In this document: positions 32,942 through 43,704 of the stretch, piece after piece
How positions within the stretch are numbered: the stretch's first letter is position 1
How the letters are laid out: each line of letters opens with the position of its first letter
Assembly (NCBI GenBank): GCA_964023205.1
Contig: OZ026839.1
Location: forward strand, 12,182,386 to 12,246,385
Length of the DNA: 64,000 bases
Source of the DNA: Lutraria lutraria
Lineage: Eukaryota > Mollusca > Bivalvia > Venerida > Mactridae
Direction of reading: 5' to 3'
Notes under the pieces: generated by a model
Told to the model about the DNA's origin: nothing
Database searches by the model: none
What the model saw: the letters and a program-made list of their open reading frames with translations, nothing else
Position numbers and translations under genes: made by a program

Positions 32942-33221
32942 CCTTAATTCAATGTGAAGGATTTAGTGATATATGAACGTAATGAACTAACAATTCAGAT
33001 CCCCAAAAGCTCCCTAAACCCATGTTCTACTGTATTATATGTTGAATATCTTCTGCCGTTAAATTGTACCAAAAATCTAATCTTGTCAGCTTTGCATATT
33101 GACAAATTCATATAATGTGGATGGAGTGCTTAATCACTTGCTCCGGGCCTGAATAATAGTTAGCATACATGTACTTGTACATATCTTTATTGTCAAGATG
33201 CTTTGTGTGTCATACACAATT

Positions 33222-33297
33222 CGAGGGTTCAACGCAACAGTGTCGTAACTCATATTGAAATAAGAACAAGTTACGACCGTGTTGCGCTGAGCCCTCG
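33222..33297 (+). mobile_element. 76-bp palindromic MITE, copy 4
   Basis: Close to consensus, with perfect AATT duplications (33218-33221, 33298-33301). Confidence 0.93.
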
Positions 33298-33301
33298 AAT
33301 T

Positions 33302-34129
33302 GTCTTTATTGTGGTTTTTCAGTATTTTAACAACGCTAATTCTTATTTTAAGTGGTTATATTGTTAGTAATATTTAATCAAAGTACTGAAAGTACTCATA
33401 GAAACTGAGCTTACCAATCGCACTGCAAAATGGAATGGGAACTTAGTTTAACAATTTCATGGAAGATGTAGAGAAGCGTAGTACTTAATAGATATGTCGG
33501 GAAAAAAATATGGAAAGCTGAAGACTTAAGTCATTCACTGGCTAGATTAATTTCTAGTATTGTTTGTACTGAAGTCAGTCATTGGCTATGTTAAATCTTG
33601 TAAATAGAACAGCAAGGGAACTCAGACCTCAATGACCTTCTGTGCCTTTTACTGATTTAAATGCATATACTAATATTTTCTTGCTAAAAAGAATGCTTTC
33701 CTAAGACAAAATAAAGAAAAATGTATATTATCATTGGAATCACTTTTTATGATTTATAGATTGAGTTTGAAACAAGTTCTGCTTAAGATGAGCGTGTTTC
33801 TAAACTGATTAAAGACTTCTAAAGATTCATTTACATCAAAGGCATTTTTTGACCTAGATAACATCTTTTCACAAGTTATTACAAATTATGTCAAGTATAA
33901 TACTTATGTATGAAGTGTAGGTCTTAACTGGAAAATATTATTTTAACATTCTTTGTTAATGAATAGGTAGGTGTAAATTTTTCTGTTTCAGATTACGGTT
34001 ATCGGGTTATCGTGATTATGTTAATATTTCTTTTCCGTAAAATTATTAAATGTTAAAATGATTATATCTGTTAACATATTGTACCAGACATAATCTGAAT
34101 AACAGTGAGGTAGAGTTATTTCCTTAAAT
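33302..34129. other. No gene seen; one diverged dispersed-repeat match
   Basis: About 33431-33490 resembles 42535-42595 (GGGAACTTAGTTTAACAATT, GATGTAGAGAAGCGTAG), so both are old copies of an unnamed repeat. Confidence 0.35.
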
Positions 34130-34530
34130 CTTAAATTAATGTATTATTTCCTTTAATATTGAGTTAAAGGACTATTTCCATAAACTCTGATTTAAGGTAT
34201 TATTTCCATAAACACTGATTTAATTTATTATTTCCATAAACACTGAATTAACTTATTGTTTCCATAAACACTGAATTAACTTATTATTTCCATAAACACT
34301 GATTTAATGATTTGTTTCCATAAACACCGAATTAACGTATTATTTCCATAAACATTGAATAAACACATTTATTTCCATAAACATTTTGGTAATGAAAAGG
34401 TATAAGGTTATTTCAATAAACAAGAATGAACTAAAGGGTTATTTCCATAAATATTGAATTACATGTAATATATTATATTTCCATAAACATTCATTTTAAA
34501 GATTATTTCCATAGACAGGGAATTAGGGGT
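34130..34530. repeat. 28-bp minisatellite (TTATTTCCATAAACACTGAATTAACTTA)
   Basis: About 12 units, the central ones regular at 28 bp, the edges degenerate. Nearly every unit keeps CCATAAACA, which includes the forkhead core ATAAACA. Confidence 0.85.
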
Positions 34531-35389
34531 CATTCCTGTAACAGTGAGGTAATAAGCAGTCAGTTAGGATCTTATTCATTACAAATCTTCAGCATATAGA
34601 AGCAAAAGCAAAATAAAGTCAATTTTACTGGCTTCAAGTTGATTTTGTAACAAAATGCTAAAAACTTTTATGGTGTAATACTTGCATCTAACAATGATAA
34701 TCATATAATTATCAAGTATATAATGAATGATAAGAATATCAATGGTTGTGACGTCAATGCTGCATTAAGTGATTATATTTATGAATCTACACTTGACTGA
34801 CATTCACATGCATTTAATATTTATGTTACAGTGGATTTATACTGTGTTTGGTACGCTTGGCAATAATTAATGAACTTTAACAATTTTAATGTATTACAAA
34901 AGGTTGTTTTTAGGTATAAATGCTTGTACTTGTAGGAAGTGACGCTATGACTGAGAAAGTTCTTTAATAGCATCAAGAACTTTCTTGCCAATGATTTCTT
35001 AATCTCTCTGTGAGTGGTATAATCTGATGGAATCAAAGCACTGAAAGGGAGAGGTATTGGAATGAAGAATATCATGTTGGTAGATACCCTACCACCTGTT
35101 GAGAACTATCAAACATTATATCTGCTTGTCTTAACATCCAATTTGTGGATTAATTATGCCAATTTTCATACCCTCAGTGTTATGTGATAACTAATGATAT
35201 TGATGATAAATGTTGGAACACTTATAATGATGATAGATTGGATGTGTTTGTTGATAGCCAGGTACAAGCTTGTTAAACACAGTGGGGTCATGTAAAGATA
35301 ACTTATGTACCACTAAGTCTTTTTCTTCGGAGTGGCATATTTTAAATGATGACTATGCGGCTTAATCCAAGTTTGTAAGAGTGATACAT
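34531..35389. other. No gene seen
   Basis: AT-rich. A full CRE (TGACGTCA) is at 34749-34756. An 84-codon minus frame at 34821-35075 has no supporting feature. Confidence 0.35.
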
Positions 35390-36480
35390 TTAATTACTTT
35401 CCAAATGATGTTTAAAGAGTGGTACATTATTGAAAATGGCCTTGTCATGTGATTTTTTAGAGGTACAATTTAGTACTTTCAACATGATGTTTTAGAAGTA
35501 GAATTAAGTACTTTCCACATGATTTTGAGAGGTGCAATTTAGTACTTTCCACGTGATTTTTTGAGAAGTACAATTAAGTACTTTCCACATAATTTTGTTT
35601 TGTTTTGAGAAGTACAATTAAGTACTTTCCACATAATTTTGTTTTGTTTTGAGAAGTACAATTAAGTACTTTCCACATAATTTTGTTTTGTTTTGAGAAG
35701 TACAATTAAGTACTTTCCACATAATTTTGTTTTGTTTTGAGAAGTACAATTAAGTACTTTCCACATAATTTTGTTTTGTTTTGAGAAGTACAATTAAATA
35801 CTTTCCACTTGATGTTTTAGAGGTACAATTAAGTACTTTCCACATAATTTTGTTTTGTTTTGAGAAGTACACTTAAGTACTTTCCACTTGATTTTCAAGA
35901 GGTAAAATTAAGTACTTAAGTGGATACATAATTTTTATACCCCCCCCCGCAAACGAAGTTTGAGAGGGGGTATATTGGAGTCACTCTGTCGGTTGTTGGT
36001 TGGTCAATCTGTCCGACCGCATAAAATATCAAAAGTTTGTGGAGCAAACTACTTTCACATTCTTTAAGCAATTGCAATGAAACTTGATATATGTTATCAC
36101 CATAAAGAGTGGCTGTGCAAGACACAATTTTCATTCCCAGCGATTGACTCATTCCAGAGTTATTTGCCCTTGAACAAAGCCATATAGTGTAGAATCGCAG
36201 TCTTAATTTGTGGAGCGAACTACTTCCACGTTTTTCAAGGGATTTAATTGAAACTTGAAATATATTATCAATATAAAATGTAGATGTGCAAGACACAATT
36301 TTCATGCCTAGTGATCCACTCATTGCAGAGTTATGTCCCCTTGAACATAGCCGTATAGTGTACCATCACATTCTTAGTGTCAAGGCAGCGGGGGTATTTG
36401 TCACCTCTGTGACAGCTCGTTACTACATGATCAAGATATACAATTTAGTACTTTCCACATGATTTCAGAGTGGTACATTT
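35390..36480. repeat. 44-bp tandem repeat (GTACAATTAAGTACTTTCCA...), interrupted by a dispersed element
   Basis: Unit GTACAATTAAGTACTTTCCA-CATAATTTTGTTTTGTTTTG-AGAA. Five near-identical copies at about 35593-35800, with diverged units on both sides. It breaks off at 35935 and one or two units resume at 36430-36480. Confidence 0.88.
35936..36421. repeat. Dispersed bivalve repeat with internal dimer, inserted in the 44-bp array
   Basis: Begins with a C-run, CAAACGAAGTTTG and GAGGGGGTATATTGG, and ends AGCGGGGGTATTTGTCACCT-CTGTGACAGCTCG. Inside, a ~175-bp unit (GTGGAGCAAACTACTTTCAC ... GAGTTATTTGCCCTTGAAC) is present twice. Its closing motif matches that of 58215-58805. Confidence 0.7.
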
Positions 36481-38125
36481 CATTGAATTTAGGCTAAAAA
36501 GCCACATGAAAAAAATTCTCTGGTTATATTGAAGTACTGTAAACTTGTGCCTTTTGATAAAAGTCTAGCCACACAGGCAAACTGTGTGATTGTGTGCTAT
36601 GTTTAGCTTGTAATGCAGAATCACGCTACGTATTTGAAAATCTTACATTGTCTAAATTCATTGATCAAAGGTGATGAAAATGCTTCTAATTCATTATGCT
36701 TATTAAGCATACAAGAGGAAAATCTTAAACATTGAGTTTGCACTTAAATTTGAGTGATATGACATTAACAATCTGAGATGAAGAAGTCAGGTGATATTTC
36801 TCAAAGCTTTTAATTTTGGTCCATGAAATAGTGGTTGTTAAGCGGAACTTATGAATTACCAATAGTAAGAAGGATGATTTTATTTGTGTATGCTGACTTT
36901 ATGACATTATTTACTTATTTTACTTTTGGGAATTGGAATAAGATTGAACAGGGAAATGGTTGATTTGAATGAATGTCAACTGATTGGTGTATTTAATTAA
37001 TTATACAGACAATAAAATATATCTGATGGGTTTAAATCAAAGTTAGCAAATACATCATAGGGACAATTTCAACTGGTTACATCAAGGATTGGCTGGAGAA
37101 CTATGAGGAAGTGGAGTGATGTTTAAATGAATATCAAACATTTTATGACATTCTGAATCTTTTAAATGCTTGATCTAATTAAACTTGATTGATTGGATTA
37201 TATTGTTTTAGTGTCAATTTCATAACAAATTGTCCCATTGTACGTGACATATTGTACACAATCAGTATACCTTAATTTCCTCCATATTGGAAGTCAATAA
37301 TATTCCTTCCTCCATATTTGAAGAGTTGATAGATTTCTACTTTCATGTTTGAAGAGTCATTTTAGAATTATTGAATGAATTTTTTCGGTAACAATTATAA
37401 GAACCAATACTTCGTGTCACGTACTGTTTCATGATGTTTGTCCAAACAAATTTTTATTTTTATTATTTCTCAGAAATTTTTAATAAAATCTCATTGTTTA
37501 TATATATACATGTATTTAAAAAAAGACCAAAATTCATTAGAAAGATAATTTCAATCTAGCTGGGCATTTTGAACGAGCGTAATTCAACTGTACTTGGAAT
37601 GTTTTTATTTTGAATGTCTACCGGTGCCTTATATTAACCAGATACTAAGCTAGTTGCCAAAATTGATGTTTTCTCCACCTTCTTGTTTAAAGACTTTAAT
37701 TGAAAATATCTGTTTCAAAATCGTATATGTTTATATGATGCATTTCAAACATGGTAACCACTCAATGAAAAATCTGGACCTGGCTTAGATAATCATTACA
37801 ACTTAGTCATAACAAATTCTCACCTGCAGTCTACAGGAATTAACACTTTATACAGTTTTTATTTGGCATTAGAAAAAAAGATAGTTTCTGGTTACCCTTA
37901 AGTCCCAAAAATACAAGCTTGATTGGTCAGTATTTTGTTTCAAATGTATATTTTGTTTAGATTATCATTCACATAAAAAAGAAAATATCAACAATAAAAA
38001 ATTGACAGAGAGCATAAAATATTAGGGTCAGTACCAGGAAACCCATTTTTTTACAGCTTACTCATGTCTCTGTAATAGAAGGTATACATTCGTTAAACTA
38101 CTCCAAAAAAATGATAATGATAATA
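36481..38125. other. No gene seen
   Basis: AT-rich. A small local triplication of CCTCCATATTTGAAGAGT near 37275-37350. Nothing coding. Confidence 0.35.
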
Positions 38126-38307
38126 CAGTGCTTTCTCTCCAAAACAACACCCTTTTGTGGGAGTAGCAAAATTATGTTGTTGGTGGGAGGTTGTTGCTCT
38201 AAAGAGGTTAACATAATAAATTAAATTGTGCAATGGGAAAAAATCATGTTATAGTTGTAGAGAGGTTGTTGCTCGAGAGAGAGGGCCGCTCAGGAGAGGT
38301 TGTACTG
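38126..38307. mobile_element. Family A MITE with TA flanks
   Basis: TA|CAGTGCTTTCTCTCC ... CAGGAGAGGTTGTACTG|TA, with two inner GAGGTTGTTGCTC blocks. Subtype shared with 50337 (AGTAGCAAAATTATGTTGTT). Confidence 0.75.
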
Positions 38308-38309
38308 TA

Positions 38310-38954
38310 TTATAAATTACAGACTGATGTATTCATAAATCACTTGCTGACATGACTCTGTGTATAGTCTTTACATTAACAGTTCCAAACACAAATTAAT
38401 TGGAATGTCTTAATTAGAACATTTGGTCTGGTTCCCATTTTGTGTTGGTGGTCCGAGTTCAAAAACTGTGATCTGGACCGATAACCGGTAGCAGAAAGTC
38501 AGCGTGCACCTTAAAAATATTTTTCAGATTTTTCGCCATATCTCTACATGGTTATTCTTATCGAGATATTTCAGAAAAAGAAAACCACTTGCATGATTAT
38601 TACTGATTGATGTCTGAAACATATGTAGTTATTCCGTTGAAATCTCGCTGTAACTGGGTGATACTACAACATTGGTTGCCATCTGTTTGATGCGCTGTTA
38701 CTGAAGCATATACAGGTCTTACGTTGAGAGTCTGCTTTAATTTGACATATGGTCTGTACAGATAAATAATTAACCACAATAAATGATACAAAAGTCGTCT
38801 GCTTTTTTTTCCCAGAATCCCTTTATGTTTTGAATGAGAATACTCCTACAATAATTTTATTCGTAAGTTATTTTCGATGTACTGTAAAACTTCACTTAAT
38901 AACAACCACTACAATATTAACGGGTAATACTACCTCATTATAACAATCTCTTAT
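38310..38954. other. No gene seen
   Basis: AT-rich unique sequence. Confidence 0.35.
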
Positions 38955-39070
38955 TTCTTCACCAGTTTTCAAATGTCCCCATCAGAACTGCCAAGCCAAG
39001 TACTGACGTGTGTCTAGAAAATCACTGGAAAAATGGGCGAGACGTGTAACAGTGCTTTTAAGATTATGAA
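38955..39070 (+). mobile_element. SINE body fragment (GTGTCTAGAAAATCACTGG family)
   Basis: GCCAAGTACTGACGTGTGTC and TAGAAAATCACTGGAAAAATG match the body at 13490 and 63410. The tRNA head is missing. Confidence 0.5.
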
Positions 39071-39234
39071 GCAATTATCATCCTGTTTTTTTAGGGTTCT
39101 AACATAAAAAAAAATGCCAATATAATGCATTGTAATCCATCACTTAGACAAAAATGGAACATAATGTAACAACAATGAAAAAAGAACCATTTACTATGTT
39201 GTTCATTCAAGATTTTAATAATTCAAGGAAAACT

Positions 39235-39470
39235 ATGTTTTTCAGTGTCACATTCCCAACTACAAATGTACTGAGCCAAGTACTGTGTTAGGATAATCAC
39301 AAGAAAGGGTCAGGCATGTATCCATGCTTACACTGGGTACAATAAAAAAAACAGGAAAAAATATTCGAGAAGAATGGGGATATAAATGCCCGGGTTCTCG
39401 GGTATCATATTTCCATCACTTTCTGAACGACCACATCTGTGGAGTGAGTTGTTAAACGATAGATAGATAA
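39235..39470 (+). mobile_element. Second SINE body fragment of the same family
   Basis: GAGCCAAGTACTGTGTTAGG, AATCACAAGAAAGGGTCAGG and a 3' tail GTTAAACGATAGATAGATAA. Head missing; the tail is better preserved than in the previous fragment. Confidence 0.5.
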
Positions 39471-39969
39471 ATAACATCATTGTTCTGAAAATGAGCTCAA
39501 ATATGATTTCCTGGAATTTGAATAGAATGGTTGATGCTGTGTTCTCTGAGATTTTTGTGCGTGTCTTTTTTTGTAGAATTCCACACTTAACCTAAGTATG
39601 GAGATAGTAGATAATTAATGATACTGTCCAAAGATTTTATCTTTGAATTTGGTTTGCAAATATTCTTAGAATTCCAAGAATTCACCGGGTGCATGTTTTT
39701 GAAGTGTGTGTGCGCTTAAGGTTCTATTTTATTCACCATCTGTTCATATACTAGTTCTTTTTGTGCTTACGCCTGCAAAATTTGTTCTATTATTTACTAG
39801 TTAGTTATTTTGAGTGATGTGACATGCAAAATTTTGCTAATTTCTCTGAAAGGAGGGGTTCAAGAATGGATTTGTTGTTAATCATAAATGCTTATAATTT
39901 CAAGTTGAAACAATAATTCTGGAACTAGTCTCAAAGACAAAAATTCTTATGAAATAGAATATATAAATG

Positions 39970-40137
39970 GTTTGTACTAAAATGGCTATTTCGTGGGGAC
40001 ATAAATTCATGGATTTTGATTTTTGAAAAAAATGCCTTATCTCGTCATTTAAATTCGTGGGATTTGATTTCACAGATGAGGCGACCCATGAAATCCACAA
40101 ATTTAAATCCCCAACGAAAATGAATGATTCCACAGTA
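39970..40137. mobile_element. TACTGTGG-ended repeat (right end CCACAGTA)
   Basis: Shares ACTAAAATGGCTATTTCGTG, ATTCATGGATTTTGATTTT and ATTTAAATCCCCAACGAAAA with 56827-57031. Left terminus not clear. Confidence 0.6.
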
Positions 40138-40862
40138 ATTGATAAATTCGCTGAAAAGCTTCATCATTTTGAAATCTGAATTAAGTGTTTTGCTGTTGTT
40201 GTAATAAATGTAAACATGAGAAAAGATTTTGTTGCCTAAACATTATTTACAGGATAGAAAAATAATGTTTTGACCATTACATGTACATCTCTTTCATTTT
40301 CCTCAAATAAGTTTCTTTGTATCATTACAGAGTTATTGCCCTTGGTTATTTTAAACATATCAGACTTACCGGGCCCGACGATCGTATAATTAGTCTACTC
40401 AATCAAAGTACTGGCGTATTTACCATAACTGGGATCACATTGAGCAGAGAAAGCCTATTTCTTTATATTTAAAGTATGTGTTCATTTCCTTCTTGTCGGA
40501 AAACGACACCAATGCTGATTGATTGCGTTATGTGGGAGTGTAACATCAATATTAATTTTGATAAATGCCGTATAAATCATGCGATTCTTTTTTTTTGCAT
40601 TTAGGTTACATAATAGATTCATTTCCTGGTATGGCAAGGATATTTTTTTTTTTCATTATTGCGGTCAAAATGTCAATAAACCCGACAGTAGTTATTTTGG
40701 AATCATTCTGGTAATTAAGATTATACTCTTGGAGCTTTTGTGTTTATTTTTGGTAAATACGGGATCTAATGTGAGCAGAAATTGTCAGGTTTTATGCTTT
40801 ATATGGCTATTATATATTAAAATCTAATAGGGAATTAGCCAAGTCTAATAACTAGTGTAATA
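40138..40862. other. No gene seen
   Basis: CATTACAGAGTTATTGCCCT at 40323 is a stray copy of a core found in several repeats. An 82-codon frame at 40579-40827 is not convincing. Confidence 0.35.
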
Positions 40863-41015
40863 CAGTACAACCTCTCTAGAGCAGCCCTCTCTTGAGCAAC
40901 AACCTCCCTTCAACAGCAGTATGATTTTTTTCCACTGCATGATTTTACTATTAATTTAACCTCTCTAGAGCAACAACTTCATTATGCTGATTTGCTTGTG
41001 TTAAAATCACATGTA
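40863..41015. mobile_element. Family A MITE, incomplete, directly left of another copy
   Basis: TA|CAGTACAACCTCTCTAGAGC and AACAACCTCCCTTCAACAGC. The right end is lost and the next copy starts with its own TA. Confidence 0.7.
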
Positions 41016-41193
41016 CAGTACAACCTCTCTAGAGCAGCCCACTCTTCAGCAACAACCTCCCTTCAACAACAGTATGATTTTTTTCCACTGCATAATTTTA
41101 CTACTAATTTAACCTCTCTAGAGCAACAACCTCTCAACCAACAACATAATTTTGCTACTCACAAAGGGTGTTGCTTTGGAGAGGTTGCTGTGT
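41016..41193. mobile_element. Family A MITE, near complete
   Basis: TA|CAGTACAACCTCTCTAGAGC ... TTTGGAGAGGTTGCTGTG|TA. The first ~110 bp nearly repeat 40863-40975, so the pair may be a tandem duplication. Confidence 0.75.
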
Positions 41194-43432
41194 ACATAAA
41201 AATGATATCATGAGTTGTTCAGTGACCCTGTGTGTGCTGTATTTAACATTAGTCAACTGTACTGCTGAGAAAGCTTGAAAAAAGTCATGTTTAGGAGAGG
41301 TAGGTTGGCAAAAAAATATCTTTTTTTTTTCAAAACAATTTTTGTCAAAATATGAAGTATGATTTAATGCCAATTAGTTTGGTTACTGGTATTTTGATTG
41401 AATAGGATTGGTGGCAAGTTTTACCTGACTGACCCTTCTGGAGGAGCAACAGGGGGGAAGCAAAAAAGTTTCTAAGAGCAAAAAATCAATGTCTTGTCTG
41501 TCACTGGATAACTTGTGACCAGTGTTTATGACACTGCTGTTCCTTCTGATTGATATCAAGAGTTGAGTTGTTAATTAGAAATCATTTGCACATATTTACA
41601 CTTGACTAGGATTGATTCTTGCTACTGATCGAAACCTAGGCAAATGTTGCTTTGACATTATAACCTTCAAAGGGACTAAGGACTTCTGATTTATCATTTA
41701 GTGTTTTGAACCTGAAACCCTATTTCATTTGCTATGAATTATATTATACATAATAAACTAAACTTTTAAGTGTAAATATACAGTTAATTTTTACATAGAT
41801 TTATAGATCTGCATAAAATATCAGCTGCAGTGTTTATCATGTTGTAGAGAAATATTTTGATTAATTTTCAATTAGTTGTATTGTATATTAGTATGGATAA
41901 AATATATATAAAATAAAGATTTTTGAGCGATTACTTTAAAACTTTTGAAGGTGACTTTGTGTAAGTTTTTATAATGACTTTCTGATTTCAATATGGAGAT
42001 GTGACCCTTTAAAATAATTTATCACCAGTGTTCCATATAATGCAGTGGTCAGTTTTCATAACCAAACCAGCCAAGACCATGGTCCAGTGGTTTAGTGCAC
42101 CTGACCTGTTTTTTACATTCAAAATTTGGTTCAAATTCAAGGAGCATCTTGTGATTATTGTGATTCAGTTGTATTCTATTATGTGGTATAAATATTAAGC
42201 AAGTATTGTTTCATTTTCGTAATTTAGTTATCTTAATCATTTAGGTGTTTTTTTCCACTTAGTAGGCAAAATTAGACTATTATGAAATTGATTAAAATAG
42301 AATTGTTTCGTAACATTTGATTGACTGTTCGAGCATGTTAAGAGAAGTACCTGGTAATTAGAAGGTTGTAAGAAATTATTTAAGTTGAGAGTGCATAAGT
42401 TGACAGTTTATGGAGTTATTTTATGAATGTTTGCAATTTAAATATGTATGGTTAAACATGGAAACTACAGCTATCAAATGGAGAGAATAATCTAAGTACA
42501 GAAATTGAACTTTCATAGACTTGTCCTGCAACATGAAACGGGAATTAGTTTAATAATTGCATGGCGGATGTAGATAAACGTAGCACTTGGGTCTGCATGA
42601 AAATCCGTGCGTGCCGAGTGTGTGAATTAAGGCTACAGAAAGCCGAACTATCATTCAGTTTCCAAAAAATGGCATTTACACACAGGTTGCCTTTATTACT
42701 ATGGTTATGTGTAAGTACAAATTTATTGGTTAAACAGACAATAATTCTTATCCATGAACTTCTGCTTTATGCATGACCATAGTTCATATACTGGACTTTA
42801 TTCACAGGTGATGGCACACAGGGTGAGCTCTTGTATGACTCTCAAACAAATGAAGCTGTGACTTTAAGAAAAATAAAAAAAGTTTGTCACAATGATAATG
42901 AATCATTCTGATGGACTTGGATTGTATGAAATTGGATAATTTTACATTTAATGATCTTTTAATCATTTTTTTTCCAAAATGTTTACACAAACAAACAAAA
43001 ATGGCGGACAGAACGAAAGGAAAAAGTTTGAGATATATTGAGGAGGATGGTGCTCAGGTTTAGTTCTGTCTGTCAAACTGTTGGATTACATGTATCTGTC
43101 TATAATGGAACATGGTTATTTTTCTCCGATACTCGTTTTGACAAAACAATTTATTAGAAAACGAATACTATCAATTAATAGCAAAAATATCATTATTTTC
43201 TTTTATAGCTCAAAAATATACAAAAATCTTTAATTTCAATATTAACAGGAATTTCTTATTTTTTGTTGAAAAAAAAAATGGAAGATAACCATGCTTTAAT
43301 TATGAAATGAAAGTTTAAACAGCCATAGATTATTCAGGTTTTGGTAGAATACATAATTACAAACTGTATAGAACAAGAAATTTCTTTCTTACTTTTTTCC
43401 GAAAAGAAAAAAATAGCCTTGATTTGTTATGC
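41194..43432. other. No gene supported
   Basis: AT-rich. At 42078-42150 GGTCCAGTGGTTTAGTGCAC and TTTGGTTCAAATTC form a weak tRNA-like pair, perhaps an old SINE. A 71-codon frame at 42561 lies over an old dispersed repeat also seen at 33431. Confidence 0.35.
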
Positions 43433-43600
43433 CCCGGCATTAATTGTTGTGGGGATATAATTATAGTGATTGCCTTGTCTGTCTGTCCGTCCGTAAGTAC
43501 AAGGTTAAGTCAAGCTGGCACCAGGAGTGTATGAATTTATTTAACACGGCTTCTTGTTTTAATAACATATTGTCAGAACATCTAAATGTGATTTTACTCA
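43433..43600 (+). repeat. Dispersed repeat of the TATGCCCC type, fragment
   Basis: TATGCCCCGGCATTAATTG then GTGGGGATATAATTATAGTG and TGTCTGTCTGTCCGTCCG resemble the heads of 2955 and 58215. Confidence 0.45.
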
Positions 43601-43704
43601 TTTCTTGGCATACACCTTTAATGTATGAAAAAGAAACACAATTTGTCATTCATAACTTTATATCAAATTTCAAAATCAATTTTACCGGTTTTTTCCAGTT
43701 ATAG

